Numbered from the stretch's first letter, positions 42,707 to 52,050 are shown. The stretch: 64,000 nt of DNA from Catellatospora tritici (GCF_019083965.1 NZ_JAHRCY010000025.1:1-64000), one strand, 5' to 3'. The notes: generated by a model from the sequence alone, not told the origin. A program made the numbers and translations.

Positions 42707-44503
42707 GTGACCGCCCCCCACGTAACGACCGCCGCCACCGCCGCCGACCCCACGGCCGCGGCGCCCACCACTGCCGCCACCGGCAAACGCAGAGTCCCGT
42801 GGCGGACGGACGCGCTGGCCCTGGCGGCCTATGTGGGTCTGGTGCTGCTGGTGACCTGGCGGGTCTGGCCGCACCCGCGCGGCCTCTACCTGGGGGTGCA
42901 ACCGCCCGACCAGCTCTTCAACGAGTGGATGCTCGCCAACGACGCGCACACCCTCACCGACCCCACCAACCCGTTCTTCACCAGCCTGCAGAACGCCCCG
43001 CTCGGGGTGAACCTGGTGACCAACGTCGGGCTGCAGCTGCTCGGCTTCCTGACCGCCCCGATCACCCTGCTCCTGGGCGCGACGGCGTCGTACCTGCTGA
43101 TCATGACGATGAACCTGGTCGCCACCGCGTACGCCTGGTACTGGGTGCTGTCCCGGCACGTGGTCCGCTCGCCGTGGGCGGCCGCGCTCGGCGGAGCCTT
43201 CCTCGGCTTCTGCCCCGCCATCATCTCCCAGTCCAGCGGACACCCGCACATCACCGCCCAGTGGCTGCTGCCGTTCATCCTGTGGCAGGTCGTGCGGTTG
43301 ACGACCCCGGGGCCGGTGCTGCGGCGCGGCCTGGTCCTCGGCGCCCTGATCACCGTCCAGTTCTTCCTCGGCCTGGAGGTCCTGTTCCTCACCGCGCTCG
43401 GCTGCGGCATGGCCGCCCTGGCCTACGCCGTCCTGCGCCGACGCGAAGCGGTCAAGGCCGCCCCCCGCGCCCTGGGCAGCCTCGCGATCGCCGGGGTGAT
43501 CGTGCTGGCCTTCGCCGCGTACCCGATGTGGATGCAGTTCGCCGGACCCCAGCACCGCACCGGACACCCGCTCGCGGGCGAGCACGCACTGGGACTCGGC
43601 GCCTTCTTCAAGTTCGCCAGCCAGTCCCTGGCGGGCGGGCCGGGCAGCGGCAAGGGCTTCACGCCCAACGCCACCGAGGAGACCAGCTTCCTTGGCTGGC
43701 CCCTGCTGCTGCTGGTCGCCGTCCTGGTGGTGTGGCTGCGCCGCGACCTGGCTGTCCGCGTCCTGGCCGTCGCCGGCGCGATCGCCGGTCTGCTGTCGCT
43801 GGGCCCCGAGATCGGGTGGCATCGGGGCGGGTCCTGGTTCACCGGGCCATACGCGCTGATCGAGCACCTGCCGGTGATGGACTCCGTGGTCCCGGCCCGG
43901 TTCGCCCTGATCACCACGGTGACGGTCGGGCTGCTGCTGGCCCTGGCCACCGACCGGATCATCACCGACCCGCCCCGGCTGGGCGCCCTGCCGCCACGCC
44001 CGCTGTACGTGCTCGCACTGGCCGCCGCGCTACTGCCGATCGCACCCACCCCGCTACCGGTCAAGGCGCGCCCGCACGTCCCGGCGTTCATCACCGCCGG
44101 CACCTGGAAGCAGTACGTCGCCCCCGGCCACACCCTGGTCCCGGTGCCGATCGACAACTACGTCTCACTCAACTGGAGCGCGCGGGCGCTGACCGGGTTC
44201 GCGGTCCCGCAGGGCTACTTCCTCGGCCCGACCTCGGCCACCGACAGCACCGGGCGCTGGGGCGCCATCCCGCAGCCCACCTCGGTGCTGCTGACCGACG
44301 TGGCGGCCGGTAAGCGCGGCACGGACGTCACCGACGCCGACCGCGCCCAGGCCCTGGCCGACGCCAGGTACTGGAAGGCCGACGCGTTGGTGCTCCCGGT
44401 GGCCCACCGCGCCGCCGCCCAGCTGCACACGGTCATGGACGCCCTCTACGGCCCCGGCACCGCCGTCGGCGACGTGTGGGTCTGGGACGTGCGCGGACGC
44501 TGA
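42707..44503 (+). CDS. GT-C-like polytopic membrane protein
   Basis: 598 residues with about 11 transmembrane segments and a C-terminal extracytoplasmic part. PPDQLFNEWMLANDAHTLTDPTNPFFTS in the first outer loop resembles the GT-C glycosyltransferase arrangement that uses lipid-linked sugars. The TM pattern and length fit this superfamily; the sequence does not name the sugar or acceptor. The first 25 residues are polar. TAGGAT (42695-42700) lies six bases before GTG 42707: leaderless start. It is a single-gene unit. Confidence 0.78.
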   Translation: MTAPHVTTAATAADPTAAAPTTAATGKRRVPWRTDALALAAYVGLVLLVTWRVWPHPRGLYLGVQPPDQLFNEWMLANDAHTLTDPTNPFFTSLQNAPLGVNLVTNVGLQLLGFLTAPITLLLGATASYLLIMTMNLVATAYAWYWVLSRHVVRSPWAAALGGAFLGFCPAIISQSSGHPHITAQWLLPFILWQVVRLTTPGPVLRRGLVLGALITVQFFLGLEVLFLTALGCGMAALAYAVLRRREAVKAAPRALGSLAIAGVIVLAFAAYPMWMQFAGPQHRTGHPLAGEHALGLGAFFKFASQSLAGGPGSGKGFTPNATEETSFLGWPLLLLVAVLVVWLRRDLAVRVLAVAGAIAGLLSLGPEIGWHRGGSWFTGPYALIEHLPVMDSVVPARFALITTVTVGLLLALATDRIITDPPRLGALPPRPLYVLALAAALLPIAPTPLPVKARPHVPAFITAGTWKQYVAPGHTLVPVPIDNYVSLNWSARALTGFAVPQGYFLGPTSATDSTGRWGAIPQPTSVLLTDVAAGKRGTDVTDADRAQALADARYWKADALVLPVAHRAAAQLHTVMDALYGPGTAVGDVWVWDVRGR

Positions 44504-44512
44504 CCGGCATCC

Positions 44513-44539
44513 GGCGCCGCGGCGGTCAGCCGCGGCGCT
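44513..44539. terminator. Hairpin between the converging GT-C and small membrane genes
   Basis: GGCGCCGCGGC (44513-44523) pairs with 44529-44539 (ten pairs and one wobble) around a 5-base loop. It overlaps the last codons of the small membrane gene. Confidence 0.55.
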
Positions 44540-44912
44540 GGGCCGCCGGTTCCGCCGGGCGACCGACCAGGGCCGCGAAGTCGGCCTCGTTGCGCTCGGC
44601 CAGCCGGGTGTACACCCACCCCGCCGCCGCCAGGAACGGGAACGCCACCACGCCCAGCAGCAGCCACGGCAGGCCCATCCCGGCCACGTTGACCCGCGTC
44701 GCGGCGGGCCACAGCGTGAACACCAGCGGCAGCCCGCCCAGGGTCACCGCCACCACCCCGGCCAGTCGCAACGCCAGCCCCAACTGCACCCGCATCAGCT
44801 CGCGCACCAGCACGTCACCGACCGGGGTCTGCTCCACCAGCTCGACGTGCGCGCCCGGCGCGGTCCGGGTCCGGCGGTGGGCGGCCAGGTCGACGCGCAC
44901 CCGTTCGCTCAT
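44526..44912 (-). CDS. Small membrane protein paired with a sodium/solute symporter
   Basis: 128 residues with two transmembrane helices (about 45-70 and 80-103) and charged ends. It lies 10 bp downstream of the symporter gene. Small two-helix proteins (DUF485 type) are usual partners of this symporter family, and this one may play that part although its sequence is divergent. TAGGTT (44925-44920) lies seven bases before ATG 44912, so it may also have its own leaderless transcript. Confidence 0.72.
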   Translation of the reverse strand: MSERVRVDLAAHRRTRTAPGAHVELVEQTPVGDVLVRELMRVQLGLALRLAGVVAVTLGGLPLVFTLWPAATRVNVAGMGLPWLLLGVVAFPFLAAAGWVYTRLAERNEADFAALVGRPAEPAAQRRG

Positions 44913-44922
44913 GTCCGCCAAC

Positions 44923-46404
44923 CTACAGCCGCAATGTTTCGGGGGCATGCAGCCGCAGCAGCATCGCACCCACCCCGGCCGGGACGCGGCGCCGGGTCGC
45001 CGCCGACACCGCCGTCATCACCACGAACGACAACGGCACCGTCCACGCCGCGGGCTGGGCCAGCAGGTCCGCGGCCAGGCCCGGCGCGGGCGGGACGAAC
45101 ACCGTCCACAGCACCGCCACCACCGCGCTGCCGCCCCCGGCCAGGATCCCCGCCGCCGCCCCCGCCGCGGTCAGCCCGCGCCACCAGATGCCCAGCACCA
45201 GCAGCGGACAGAAGCTCGACGCGGCCACCGCGAACGCCAACCCCACCACCTGCGACACGTTCAGCCCGTGTACGGCCAGCGCCAGCAGCGTCGGCACCGC
45301 CCCGGCCACCAGCGCCGCCAACCGGAACGCCGTCAGTGGCCCGGCCGCCCGCCGCGTCAGCCACCCCGGCAGCCGTACGTCGTTGGCCAGCACCCCGGCG
45401 ACGGAGGTCAGCAGCCCGTTGGACGTCGACAGGAACGCGGCGAAAGCCCCGGCCGCCACCAGCGCACCCAGGCAGTCGGCGGCCAGGCCCGGCCCCAGCG
45501 CCGCCCCGGGCAGCAGCAGCACCACGGTGTCATTGCGCCCGCCCACCAGCTGCGGGGTGTAGATCCGGCCCAGCACCCCGTACACGGCGGGGAAGAGGTA
45601 GAACACGCCGACCAGGCCCAGCACGATCGCGGTGGTGCGCCGCGCCGACGCCCCGTCGGGGTTGGTGTAGAACCTGGCCAGCACGTGCGGCAGCCCCATC
45701 GTGCCCAGGAACGTCGCCAGGATCAGCGAGTACGTCCCGACCAGCCCGCCCGTCGGCGCCGCCCACGCGGCATCGGCCGGGATCGACGGGCTGCCGTCGG
45801 AGCGCCACCGGGCCAGCAGGAAGAACGCGGGCACCGCGATCGCGGTCAGCTTCAGCCAGTACTGGAACGCCTGCACGTACGTGGCCGAGCGCATCCCGCC
45901 GAACGCCACGTTGCCGGTCACCACCGCCCCGACCAGCACCACCCCGAGCCAGTGCGGACCGCCGGTGACGATCCCGAACGTCAGCCCCGCCCCCTGCAAC
46001 TGCGGCAGCAGGTAGAACCAGCCGATGAACAGCACGAACGCCGTCGCCAGCGCCCGCAGCCGGGGCGAGCCCAGCCGCGCCTCGCAGAAGTCCGGCAGCG
46101 TGAACGCGCCCGACCGGCGCAGCGGCGCCGCCACGAACAGCAGCAACGCCAGGTAGCCTGCGGCGAACCCGACCGGATACCAGAGCATGCGCGCGCCGTA
46201 CGCCAAAATCAGCCCGGCCACGCCCAGGAAGCTCGCCGCCGACAGATACTCCCCGCCGATCGCGGCCGCGTTCTGCGTCGGGCTCACCATCCGCGACGCC
46301 ACCAGCAGATCCGACGTGCCGCGCACCAGGCGCACACCCCATGCTCCGATCACGACGGTCACCACGGTGACGGTCGTGACGGCGAACAGGGCGTAGGGGT
46401 TCAC
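44923..46404 (-). CDS. Sodium/solute symporter (SSS family)
   Basis: 493 residues with about 13 transmembrane helices. Family motifs are IGGEYLSAASFLGVAGLI, AFGGMRSATYVQAFQYWLK and LATFLGTMGLPHVLARFYTNPDG, as in the acetate/pyruvate (ActP/MctC-like) branch. It should take up a small carboxylate with sodium or protons. GTG 46404 is chosen as it opens before the first helix. It is divergent from the LytS-type kinase gene, whose system also precedes a second symporter (49201). The two may be a regulated set. Confidence 0.88.
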   Translation of the reverse strand: MNPYALFAVTTVTVVTVVIGAWGVRLVRGTSDLLVASRMVSPTQNAAAIGGEYLSAASFLGVAGLILAYGARMLWYPVGFAAGYLALLLFVAAPLRRSGAFTLPDFCEARLGSPRLRALATAFVLFIGWFYLLPQLQGAGLTFGIVTGGPHWLGVVLVGAVVTGNVAFGGMRSATYVQAFQYWLKLTAIAVPAFFLLARWRSDGSPSIPADAAWAAPTGGLVGTYSLILATFLGTMGLPHVLARFYTNPDGASARRTTAIVLGLVGVFYLFPAVYGVLGRIYTPQLVGGRNDTVVLLLPGAALGPGLAADCLGALVAAGAFAAFLSTSNGLLTSVAGVLANDVRLPGWLTRRAAGPLTAFRLAALVAGAVPTLLALAVHGLNVSQVVGLAFAVAASSFCPLLVLGIWWRGLTAAGAAAGILAGGGSAVVAVLWTVFVPPAPGLAADLLAQPAAWTVPLSFVVMTAVSAATRRRVPAGVGAMLLRLHAPETLRL

Positions 46405-46509
46405 AGCCGTCGGATCGTAACCGCCGCACCGCCCCCGCACCACCCACCGCCCACACCGCCCATCCGCCGCCCATCCCGGCCCCACCGGGACGCCCAGGCG
46501 CCCGCCGAG

Positions 46510-46577
46510 CGCCTCCGGCGGTCGGGAAGGGGCCCTTCCACAACGTATTCCGATAAGAAGGTGCCCTTCCCTCTCCG
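46510..46577. repeat. GGAAGGGCACCTTC-type repeat (copy D), shares 43 nt with copy F
   Basis: 46510-46552 is the reverse complement of 53396-53438 with one mismatch. The stem is GGGAAGGGGCCCTTCC/AAGAAGGTGCCCTTCCC, imperfect. It lies in the divergent gap between the symporter and kinase genes. Confidence 0.85.
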
Positions 46578-46601
46578 GCGGCGGCAGGGCAACATCGGGG
46601 G

Positions 46602-47789
46602 ATGCTTCCGGCGTTGGGGGTGGCCGCGGTGGTCGCCGTGGTGGCGGCCACCGCCGCAGTGATGCTGCGCGGCCGTCGCCGGGTGATCACGCCGACCGAG
46701 CGGGCCACCTACCAGGTGCTGCACTCGGCCGCGCTGGCCAGCGGGCCGCTGCGGCAGGGCCTGCGTGACGACACCGCGGCGCAGGCGCTCAAGCATCTGC
46801 GTACCCTCGTCGGCACCGCCGGGCTGGCCCTGGCCGACCGTAACGGCGTCATCGCCCACGACGGTGCCGGCACCGACCATCGCGACGCGGTGCTCGCCGC
46901 CGCCCGCCGCGCCCTGGCCACCGAACGGCCCGTGCTGCTGCACGCCGACGAACTGTCCTGTGTACGCCTGGACTGTCCCGTCCGCGGCGTCGTCGCCGCC
47001 ACCGTCACCCCGCCCTCACGCACCGGCGCGCCCACCGCCGCGCTGGTCGCCGTCACCGACGCCCGACCCTCCCCCGGCCTGCTGCGGGTGGTGCTGGAGA
47101 CCGCCCACTGGATGGCGCTGCAGCTGGAACTGGCCGAACTCCAGGAGGAACGCGCCCGCTCCGCCCGCGCCGAGGTACGCGCCCTGCGCGCCCAGATCAG
47201 CCCGCACTTCGTCTACAACGCCCTCACCGCGATCGCCTCGTTCGTGCGCACCGACCCCGAACGCGCCCGCGAGCTGATCCTCGAGTTCGCCGAGTTCACC
47301 CGCTACTCCTTCCGCGCCCACGGCGACTTCACCACCCTGGCCGAGGAGCTGCGCTCCATCGACCGCTACCTCACCATCGAACGGGCCCGCTTCGGCGAGA
47401 AACTGCAGGTGCGGCTTCGGGTCGCGCCCGAGGTGCTGCCGGTGGAGGTGCCGTTCCTGTGCCTGCAGCCGCTGGTCGAGAACGCCGTCCGGCACGGCCT
47501 GCACCCCAAGCCCGGCATGGGCACCATCCGCATCAGCGCCGCCGACGCCGGTGCCGACTGCGAGATCATCGTCGAGGACGACGGCGTCGGCATGGACCCC
47601 GCCATCCTGCTCAACCCGGCGCCCGTCGGCGACGGCGAACCCGGCCGCCACGTCGGGCTGGGCAACGTCGACGACCGGCTGCGGGCGGTCTTCGGCGACT
47701 CGTACGGCCTGGTCGTCGAGACCGCCCCGGACGCGGGCACCCGCGTCAGCCTGCGCATCCCCAAATTCCACCGGAGCAGCCGCGCATGA
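46602..47789 (+). CDS. LytS-type sensor histidine kinase
   Basis: 395 residues. One N-terminal transmembrane helix (about 5-22), a GAF-like sensor region (about 35-165), then the LytS/YehU-type kinase: ISPHFVYNALTAIASFVRTDPERARELI holds the phosphate-accepting histidine, followed by PLVENAVRHGL (N box) and GVGM and GLGNVDDRL (ATP lid). Such kinases sense carboxylates or cell-envelope state in other bacteria. It overlaps the response-regulator gene by ATGA. Next to it are two SSS symporters, as in acetate/pyruvate sensing systems. Confidence 0.9.
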   Translation: MLPALGVAAVVAVVAATAAVMLRGRRRVITPTERATYQVLHSAALASGPLRQGLRDDTAAQALKHLRTLVGTAGLALADRNGVIAHDGAGTDHRDAVLAAARRALATERPVLLHADELSCVRLDCPVRGVVAATVTPPSRTGAPTAALVAVTDARPSPGLLRVVLETAHWMALQLELAELQEERARSARAEVRALRAQISPHFVYNALTAIASFVRTDPERARELILEFAEFTRYSFRAHGDFTTLAEELRSIDRYLTIERARFGEKLQVRLRVAPEVLPVEVPFLCLQPLVENAVRHGLHPKPGMGTIRISAADAGADCEIIVEDDGVGMDPAILLNPAPVGDGEPGRHVGLGNVDDRLRAVFGDSYGLVVETAPDAGTRVSLRIPKFHRSSRA

Positions 47790-48550
47790 CCTCGATGGAA
47801 CCCTCGCTGCGGGTCCTGGCCGTCGACGACGAGCCCCCGGCCCTCGACGAACTGGCCTACCTGCTGCGCAACGACCCCCGGGTCGGGCACGTGCACACCG
47901 CCCCCGACGCCACCGAGGCGCTGCGCGTCCTGCGCGACACCGAGGTCGACGCGGTCTTCCTCGACCTGCGCATGCCCGGCCTGGACGGCATGGACCTGGC
48001 CCGGCTGCTGCAGCGCTTCGCCCGCTCCCCCGCCGTCGTCTTCGTCACCGCCTACGACGACCGGGCCGCCGACGCGTTCGACCTCGGCGTCGTCGACTAC
48101 GTACGCAAGCCGGTACGGCCCGAACGGATCGCCGAGTCGTTGCGACGGGTGCTGGCAGAACGCGGCCATGGCGGCGAACGGCCCGCCCCTGACCCGGCCG
48201 GGGCGGACGTGACCATCCCGGTCGAGCTCGGCGGCGTGGTCAAGCTGCTGCCCCGCTCGGCGGTGTGCTGGGTGGAGGCGCAGGGCGACTACGCCCGGCT
48301 GCACACCGCCGACGGCTCACACCTGGTCCGGGTGTCGCTGACCCAGTTGGAGGAGCGCTGGACCGAGGCCGGTTTCCTGCGCATCCACCGGTCGTACCTG
48401 GTCCGGCTGGACCTGGTCACCGAGTTGCGGCTGACCGGCTCCGGGTACGTCGTCACCGTGGAAGGCCACCAGCTCCCGGTCGCGCGGCGGCACACCCGCG
48501 CGCTCAAGGACCGGCTCATCCGCCCGGCCAAGCAGCACTGGACCGCCTGA
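47786..48550 (+). CDS. LytTR-family response regulator
   Basis: 254 residues. The receiver domain (about 8-125) keeps the acid pair DDE, the phospho-acceptor Asp in VFLDLRMPGLDG, Thr in VTAYDD and Lys in YVRKPVRPERI. The LytTR DNA-binding domain (about 150-250) has VCWVEAQGDYARLHTADGSHLVRVSLTQLEERW and RIHRSYLVRL. It is translated coupled to the kinase. It probably switches on the symporter genes on both sides (inference from location). Confidence 0.93.
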   Translation: MTSMEPSLRVLAVDDEPPALDELAYLLRNDPRVGHVHTAPDATEALRVLRDTEVDAVFLDLRMPGLDGMDLARLLQRFARSPAVVFVTAYDDRAADAFDLGVVDYVRKPVRPERIAESLRRVLAERGHGGERPAPDPAGADVTIPVELGGVVKLLPRSAVCWVEAQGDYARLHTADGSHLVRVSLTQLEERWTEAGFLRIHRSYLVRLDLVTELRLTGSGYVVTVEGHQLPVARRHTRALKDRLIRPAKQHWTA

Positions 48551-48856
48551 CGGCGCGGGCCACGCCACCCCGCCGCCGCACGCCGCCACCCGTCGCCGCA
48601 CGCCGCCGCACGCCGCCACCCGCCGTCGCTTATGCGCAGCGGCGTTAAGAAGGGGCCCTTCTACATCGGAAAGCGATAACAAGGTGCCCTTCCTTACCCC
48701 CTCGGGGGTGCCGTTCGGCGAGGGGGGTGAGCCGCTGGGCGCGTGGGCGCTACCGTTCGGCGCGTGCGGCCGCCGCGCCCGATTTGCCCGTACCGGCGGG
48801 CGATCACCAGTCCTAGCCTGCGCTGAACCGTTCCCCTCCCCACAGGCTGGTGACAC
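48551..48856 (+). other. Intergenic region before the DUF485 gene
   Basis: 306 bp. It holds low-complexity CGCCGCCGCACGCC-type repeats (48560-48625), repeat copy E and about 150 bp of unmarked DNA before ATG 48857. A LytTR binding site would be expected here; LytTR sites are short paired direct repeats and I cannot pick one out with confidence. Confidence 0.5.
48644..48697. repeat. GGAAGGGCACCTTC-type hairpin repeat (copy E)
   Basis: GTTAAGAAGGGGCCCTTCT and AAGGTGCCCTTCCTTAC enclose a loop CATCGGAAAGCGATA whose complement matches the family pattern. It lies in the gap between the response regulator and the DUF485 gene. Confidence 0.8.
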
Positions 48857-49204
48857 ATGAGCACCGACGCTCCTGAGACGAGCGCAGCCGCGCCCGACCG
48901 CTACGAGCAGGTGGCCGCGAGCCCCGAATTCGACGGGCTGCGCCGCGCGCTGCGACGCTTCGTCTTCCCGATGACCATCGCCTTCTTCACCTGGTACGCG
49001 CTCTACGTGATCCTCTCGGCGTACGCGCGCGGCTTTATGGGCAAGGTCGTCCTCGGCGATCACATCAACGTCGCCCTGATCTTCGGGCTGCTGCAGTTCG
49101 TCTCCACGTTCCTCATCGCGTGGCTGTACGCCCGCTACGCCGACCGCAAGCTCGACCCCGTCGCCGAGCAGATCAAGGCCGAGCTGGAAGGAGGCGACCA
49201 GTGA
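48857..49204 (+). CDS. DUF485 membrane protein, symporter partner
   Basis: 115 residues, DUF485 family: YEQVAASPEFDGLRRALRRFVFPMTIAFFTWYALYVILSAYARGFMGK and ALIFGLLQFVSTFLIAWLYARYADRKLDPVAE. Two transmembrane helices. These proteins are almost always encoded just before an acetate-type symporter and may assist it. Its stop overlaps the symporter start (GTGA). Confidence 0.93.
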   Translation: MSTDAPETSAAAPDRYEQVAASPEFDGLRRALRRFVFPMTIAFFTWYALYVILSAYARGFMGKVVLGDHINVALIFGLLQFVSTFLIAWLYARYADRKLDPVAEQIKAELEGGDQ

Positions 49205-50844
49205 GCGCCCGTACCCTCACCATCGTCCTGTTCGTCGTCTTCGTGCTGATCACGCTGGCCATCACCATCTGGGCCAGCCGCCAGACCCGCACCGCCACCG
49301 ACTTCTACGCCGGCGGCCGCTCGTTCTCCGGCTTCGCCAACGGCATGGCCATCGGCGGCGACTACATGTCGGCCGCCAGCTTCCTGGGCATCGCGGGCAT
49401 CATCGCGCTCTCGGGCTACGACGGCTTCCTCTACTCCATCGGCTTCCTGGTCGCCTGGCTGGTCGCGCTGCTGCTGGTGGCCGAACTGCTGCGCAACTCC
49501 GGCAAGTACACGATGGCCGACGTGCTGGCGTTCCGGATGCGGCAGACCCCGGTCCGGGTCGCCGCCTCCATCTCCACCATCACCGTGTCGATCTTCTACC
49601 TGCTGGCGCAGATGGTCGGCGCGGGCGCCCTGGTCGCGCTGCTGCTGGGCATCAAACCCGGACAGACCTTCCTGGGTATGGACGCCGCCACCGCGAAGAT
49701 CGCCACCATCGTCTTCATCGGCATCCTCATGATCGTCTACGTCACCGTCGGCGGCATGAAGGGCACCACCTACGTCCAGATCGTCAAGGCGTTCCTGCTC
49801 ATGGTCGGCGCCGCGCTGATGACCGTGCTGGTGCTCGCGGCGTTCAAGTTCAACCTGTCCGACCTGCTCGGCAGCGCGGCCGAGAAGTCCGGCAAGGGCG
49901 CGGCGTTCCTCGAACCCGGGCTGCGGTACGGCAAGGAGGTCGCCGGCGACGCCACGCAGACCTTCTACAACAAGATGGACCTGCTGTCGCTCGGCATCGC
50001 GCTGGTCCTCGGCACCGCGGGCCTGCCGCACATCCTGATCCGCTTCTACACCGTGCCCAACTCCAAGGCGGCCCGCAAGAGCGTCCTGTGGGCCATCGGC
50101 ATCATCGGCGTCTTCTACCTGATGACCCTGGCCCTGGGCTTCGGCGCCGCGGCCATGGTCGGCGGCGCGGCCATCACCGGCCAGGACAAGAGCGGCAACA
50201 CCGCCGCACCGCAGCTGGCCCAGGCGCTGGGCGAGAAGTTCTTCGGCGGCACCAACGGCGGCGCGGCCCTGCTGGCCGTCATCGCCGCGGTCGCCTTCGC
50301 CACCATCCTGGCCGTGGTCGCCGGGCTCACCCTGGCCTCGTCCAGCTCGCTGGCGCACGACCTCTACGCCAACGTGTGGCGCAAGGGTCAGGTCACCGAG
50401 GGCGGCGAGGTGAAGGTCGCCCGCATCTCCGCGTTCGCCATCGGCGCGGTCGCGATCGTGCTGGCCATCTTCGCGCAGAGCCTCAACGTGGCGTTCCTGG
50501 TGGCGCTGGCGTTCGCGGTGGCGGCCTCGGGCAACCTGCCCGCCATCCTGTACTCGCTGTTCTGGAAGAAGTTCACCACCGCCGGGGCCACCGCGGCCAT
50601 CTACGGTGGCCTGATCACCGCCGTGGTGCTGGTGTTCTTCTCGCCGGTCGTGTCCGGCACCCCGACGGCGATGTTCCCGGACTCCGACTGGCACTGGTTC
50701 CCGCTGTCCAACCCGGGCATCATCTCGATTCCGGTCGGCTTCCTGTGCGGCTGGATCGGCACCATGCTGTCGCGCGAGTCCGCCGACGCGGCCAAGTTCG
50801 CCGAGCTGGAGGTCCGGTCGCTGACCGGCCACGGCGCGCACTGA
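49201..50844 (+). CDS. Cation/acetate-type symporter (ActP/MctC-like)
   Basis: 547 residues with about 13 helices. Motifs ATDFYAGGRSFSGFANGMAIGGDYMSAASFLGIAGIIALSGYDGFLYSIGFLVAW and FLGTAGLPHILIRFYTVPNSKAARKS are those of the cation-acetate symporter branch. It should take up acetate, propionate or pyruvate. GTG 49201 overlaps the DUF485 stop. The LytS/LytTR pair is directly upstream, so regulated carboxylate uptake is likely. A strong hairpin at 50858 ends the unit. Confidence 0.92.
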   Translation: MSARTLTIVLFVVFVLITLAITIWASRQTRTATDFYAGGRSFSGFANGMAIGGDYMSAASFLGIAGIIALSGYDGFLYSIGFLVAWLVALLLVAELLRNSGKYTMADVLAFRMRQTPVRVAASISTITVSIFYLLAQMVGAGALVALLLGIKPGQTFLGMDAATAKIATIVFIGILMIVYVTVGGMKGTTYVQIVKAFLLMVGAALMTVLVLAAFKFNLSDLLGSAAEKSGKGAAFLEPGLRYGKEVAGDATQTFYNKMDLLSLGIALVLGTAGLPHILIRFYTVPNSKAARKSVLWAIGIIGVFYLMTLALGFGAAAMVGGAAITGQDKSGNTAAPQLAQALGEKFFGGTNGGAALLAVIAAVAFATILAVVAGLTLASSSSLAHDLYANVWRKGQVTEGGEVKVARISAFAIGAVAIVLAIFAQSLNVAFLVALAFAVAASGNLPAILYSLFWKKFTTAGATAAIYGGLITAVVLVFFSPVVSGTPTAMFPDSDWHWFPLSNPGIISIPVGFLCGWIGTMLSRESADAAKFAELEVRSLTGHGAH

Positions 50845-50857
50845 GCACCGCACGAGG

Positions 50858-50895
50858 AAAGGTGGCGCGGGTCTGGCAGGACCCGCGCCACCTTT
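50858..50895. terminator. Strong bidirectional terminator
   Basis: A 16-bp perfect stem (50858-50873 with 50880-50895), 6-base loop, with A-rich 5' and T-rich 3' ends (AAAGGTGG ... CCACCTTT). It can stop both the symporter and the converging CBS-protein transcript. Confidence 0.8.
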
Positions 50896-50910
50896 GTCAC
50901 GCGTACGGCG

Positions 50911-51342
50911 TCACGCCCGGCTCGGCGGCGCCTTGCAGATCGTCTCCACGAAGTGGGCCAGCTTGTCGTGGTCCAGGTGCTGGGCCAGGTCCGCCTCACT
51001 GATCATGCCGACGAGCTGGTGGTCCTCGATCACCGGAATTCGGCGGATCTTGTGCTGCTCCATCAGCTTGAGCACCTCGTTCTCGTCGGCCTTGGCGTCC
51101 ACCCAGATCGGGGTGCCCTGCGCCAACTGGGCCGCGGTCATCTTGGCCGGATCCTTGCCCGCCGCGATGCACTTGATCACAATGTCGCGGTCGGTGATGA
51201 TCCCGCGTAGCTTGTCGTCCTCACCGCAGATCGGCAGCGAGCCCACCTGCAGGTCCCGCATCATCTGCGCGGCCCGGTCGAGCGTCTCGCTCTCGGGCAC
51301 GCACTGCACCCCGAAATGCATCATCTGCTTCGCCGTCGTCAT
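50911..51342 (-). CDS. CBS-domain protein, Hrp1-like
   Basis: 143 residues, exactly the length of Mycobacterium tuberculosis Hrp1 (hypoxic response protein 1), and alike in sequence layout: MMRDLQVGSLPICGEDDKLRGIITDRDIVIKCIAAGKDP and HKIRRIPVIEDHQLVGMISEADLAQHLD. It contains two CBS repeats. Hrp1 is induced by hypoxia; the role of the relative is not proven here. GAGGGGGG is upstream of ATG 51342. Confidence 0.9.
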   Translation of the reverse strand: MTTAKQMMHFGVQCVPESETLDRAAQMMRDLQVGSLPICGEDDKLRGIITDRDIVIKCIAAGKDPAKMTAAQLAQGTPIWVDAKADENEVLKLMEQHKIRRIPVIEDHQLVGMISEADLAQHLDHDKLAHFVETICKAPPSRA

Positions 51343-51429
51343 GGCAACCCCCCTCGAACGGTCCCCTGGGGCTCATCCTGCGCTGGCGCCCGACCCGCGC
51401 GCACGTTAATCGACAGACATCGTCGCAGG

Positions 51430-52050
51430 TCAGGCCACTATCGCGGGGTGACGTGGATCGTTGAGCGACACGACGACGTCGGCGAAGGTGTCCGGGGCGA
51501 CCTCCTCGTCGTAGCGGGCGTACGCGGGCAGCGTCCAGCCCTGCTCCGGCGGCGTACGGCGGGCCAGCGCCGCCGCCGACGCGCGCAGGTGCACGGTCAG
51601 CTCGAACGGCAGCCCGGAACCGAGCAGGAACGCCCCACTGACCAGCACCACCGACCCGGGCGGCAGCGTCTGGTACGGCGCCCGCGTCGCCCGGTCGATC
51701 GCGGCGTCCCACAGGCTCGGCAGCACCCGGCCGGTGCCTCCGGACCCCGTCGGGTCGAGCACCTCGCGACGCAGTCCCGCCTCGTCGACCCAGCCCTCGT
51801 AGAACGAGTCAGGGTTGGTCCGGCCGAACTCCAGGCGCAGCGAGGCCGGGCGCAGGAAGTCGGCCGTACGCACATGCAGGACCGCGTGCCCGCGTGCCCG
51901 CAGCGGCGCGACCAGGTCGGCGGCCAACTCGTCCGGCGCCGTCGCGGCCGCCCCGTCGACGGCCACCCGGGTCCAGTCCCGCTGCTCGGCCAGCCCGGCG
52001 ACGCGTTCGGTCAGCCCGTCCCGCAGCCGCTGCGGAGAGATCGCTCGCAC
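51430..52050 (-). CDS. Uridine-kinase-like protein without a standard P-loop
   Basis: 206 residues. The layout (VAVDGAA...LADLVAPLRARGHAVLHVRTADFLRPASLRLEFGRTNPDSFYEGWVDEAGLRREV) is that of uridine-kinase-like P-loop proteins, but the Walker A loop reads DGAAATAPDELA, without the GK(S/T). It is thus either a degenerate or a differently binding kinase. TACGGT (52062-52057) lies six bases before GTG 52050: leaderless start. It is divergent from the NDT-Nudix gene. Confidence 0.78.
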   Translation of the reverse strand: MRAISPQRLRDGLTERVAGLAEQRDWTRVAVDGAAATAPDELAADLVAPLRARGHAVLHVRTADFLRPASLRLEFGRTNPDSFYEGWVDEAGLRREVLDPTGSGGTGRVLPSLWDAAIDRATRAPYQTLPPGSVVLVSGAFLLGSGLPFELTVHLRASAAALARRTPPEQGWTLPAYARYDEEVAPDTFADVVVSLNDPRHPAIVA

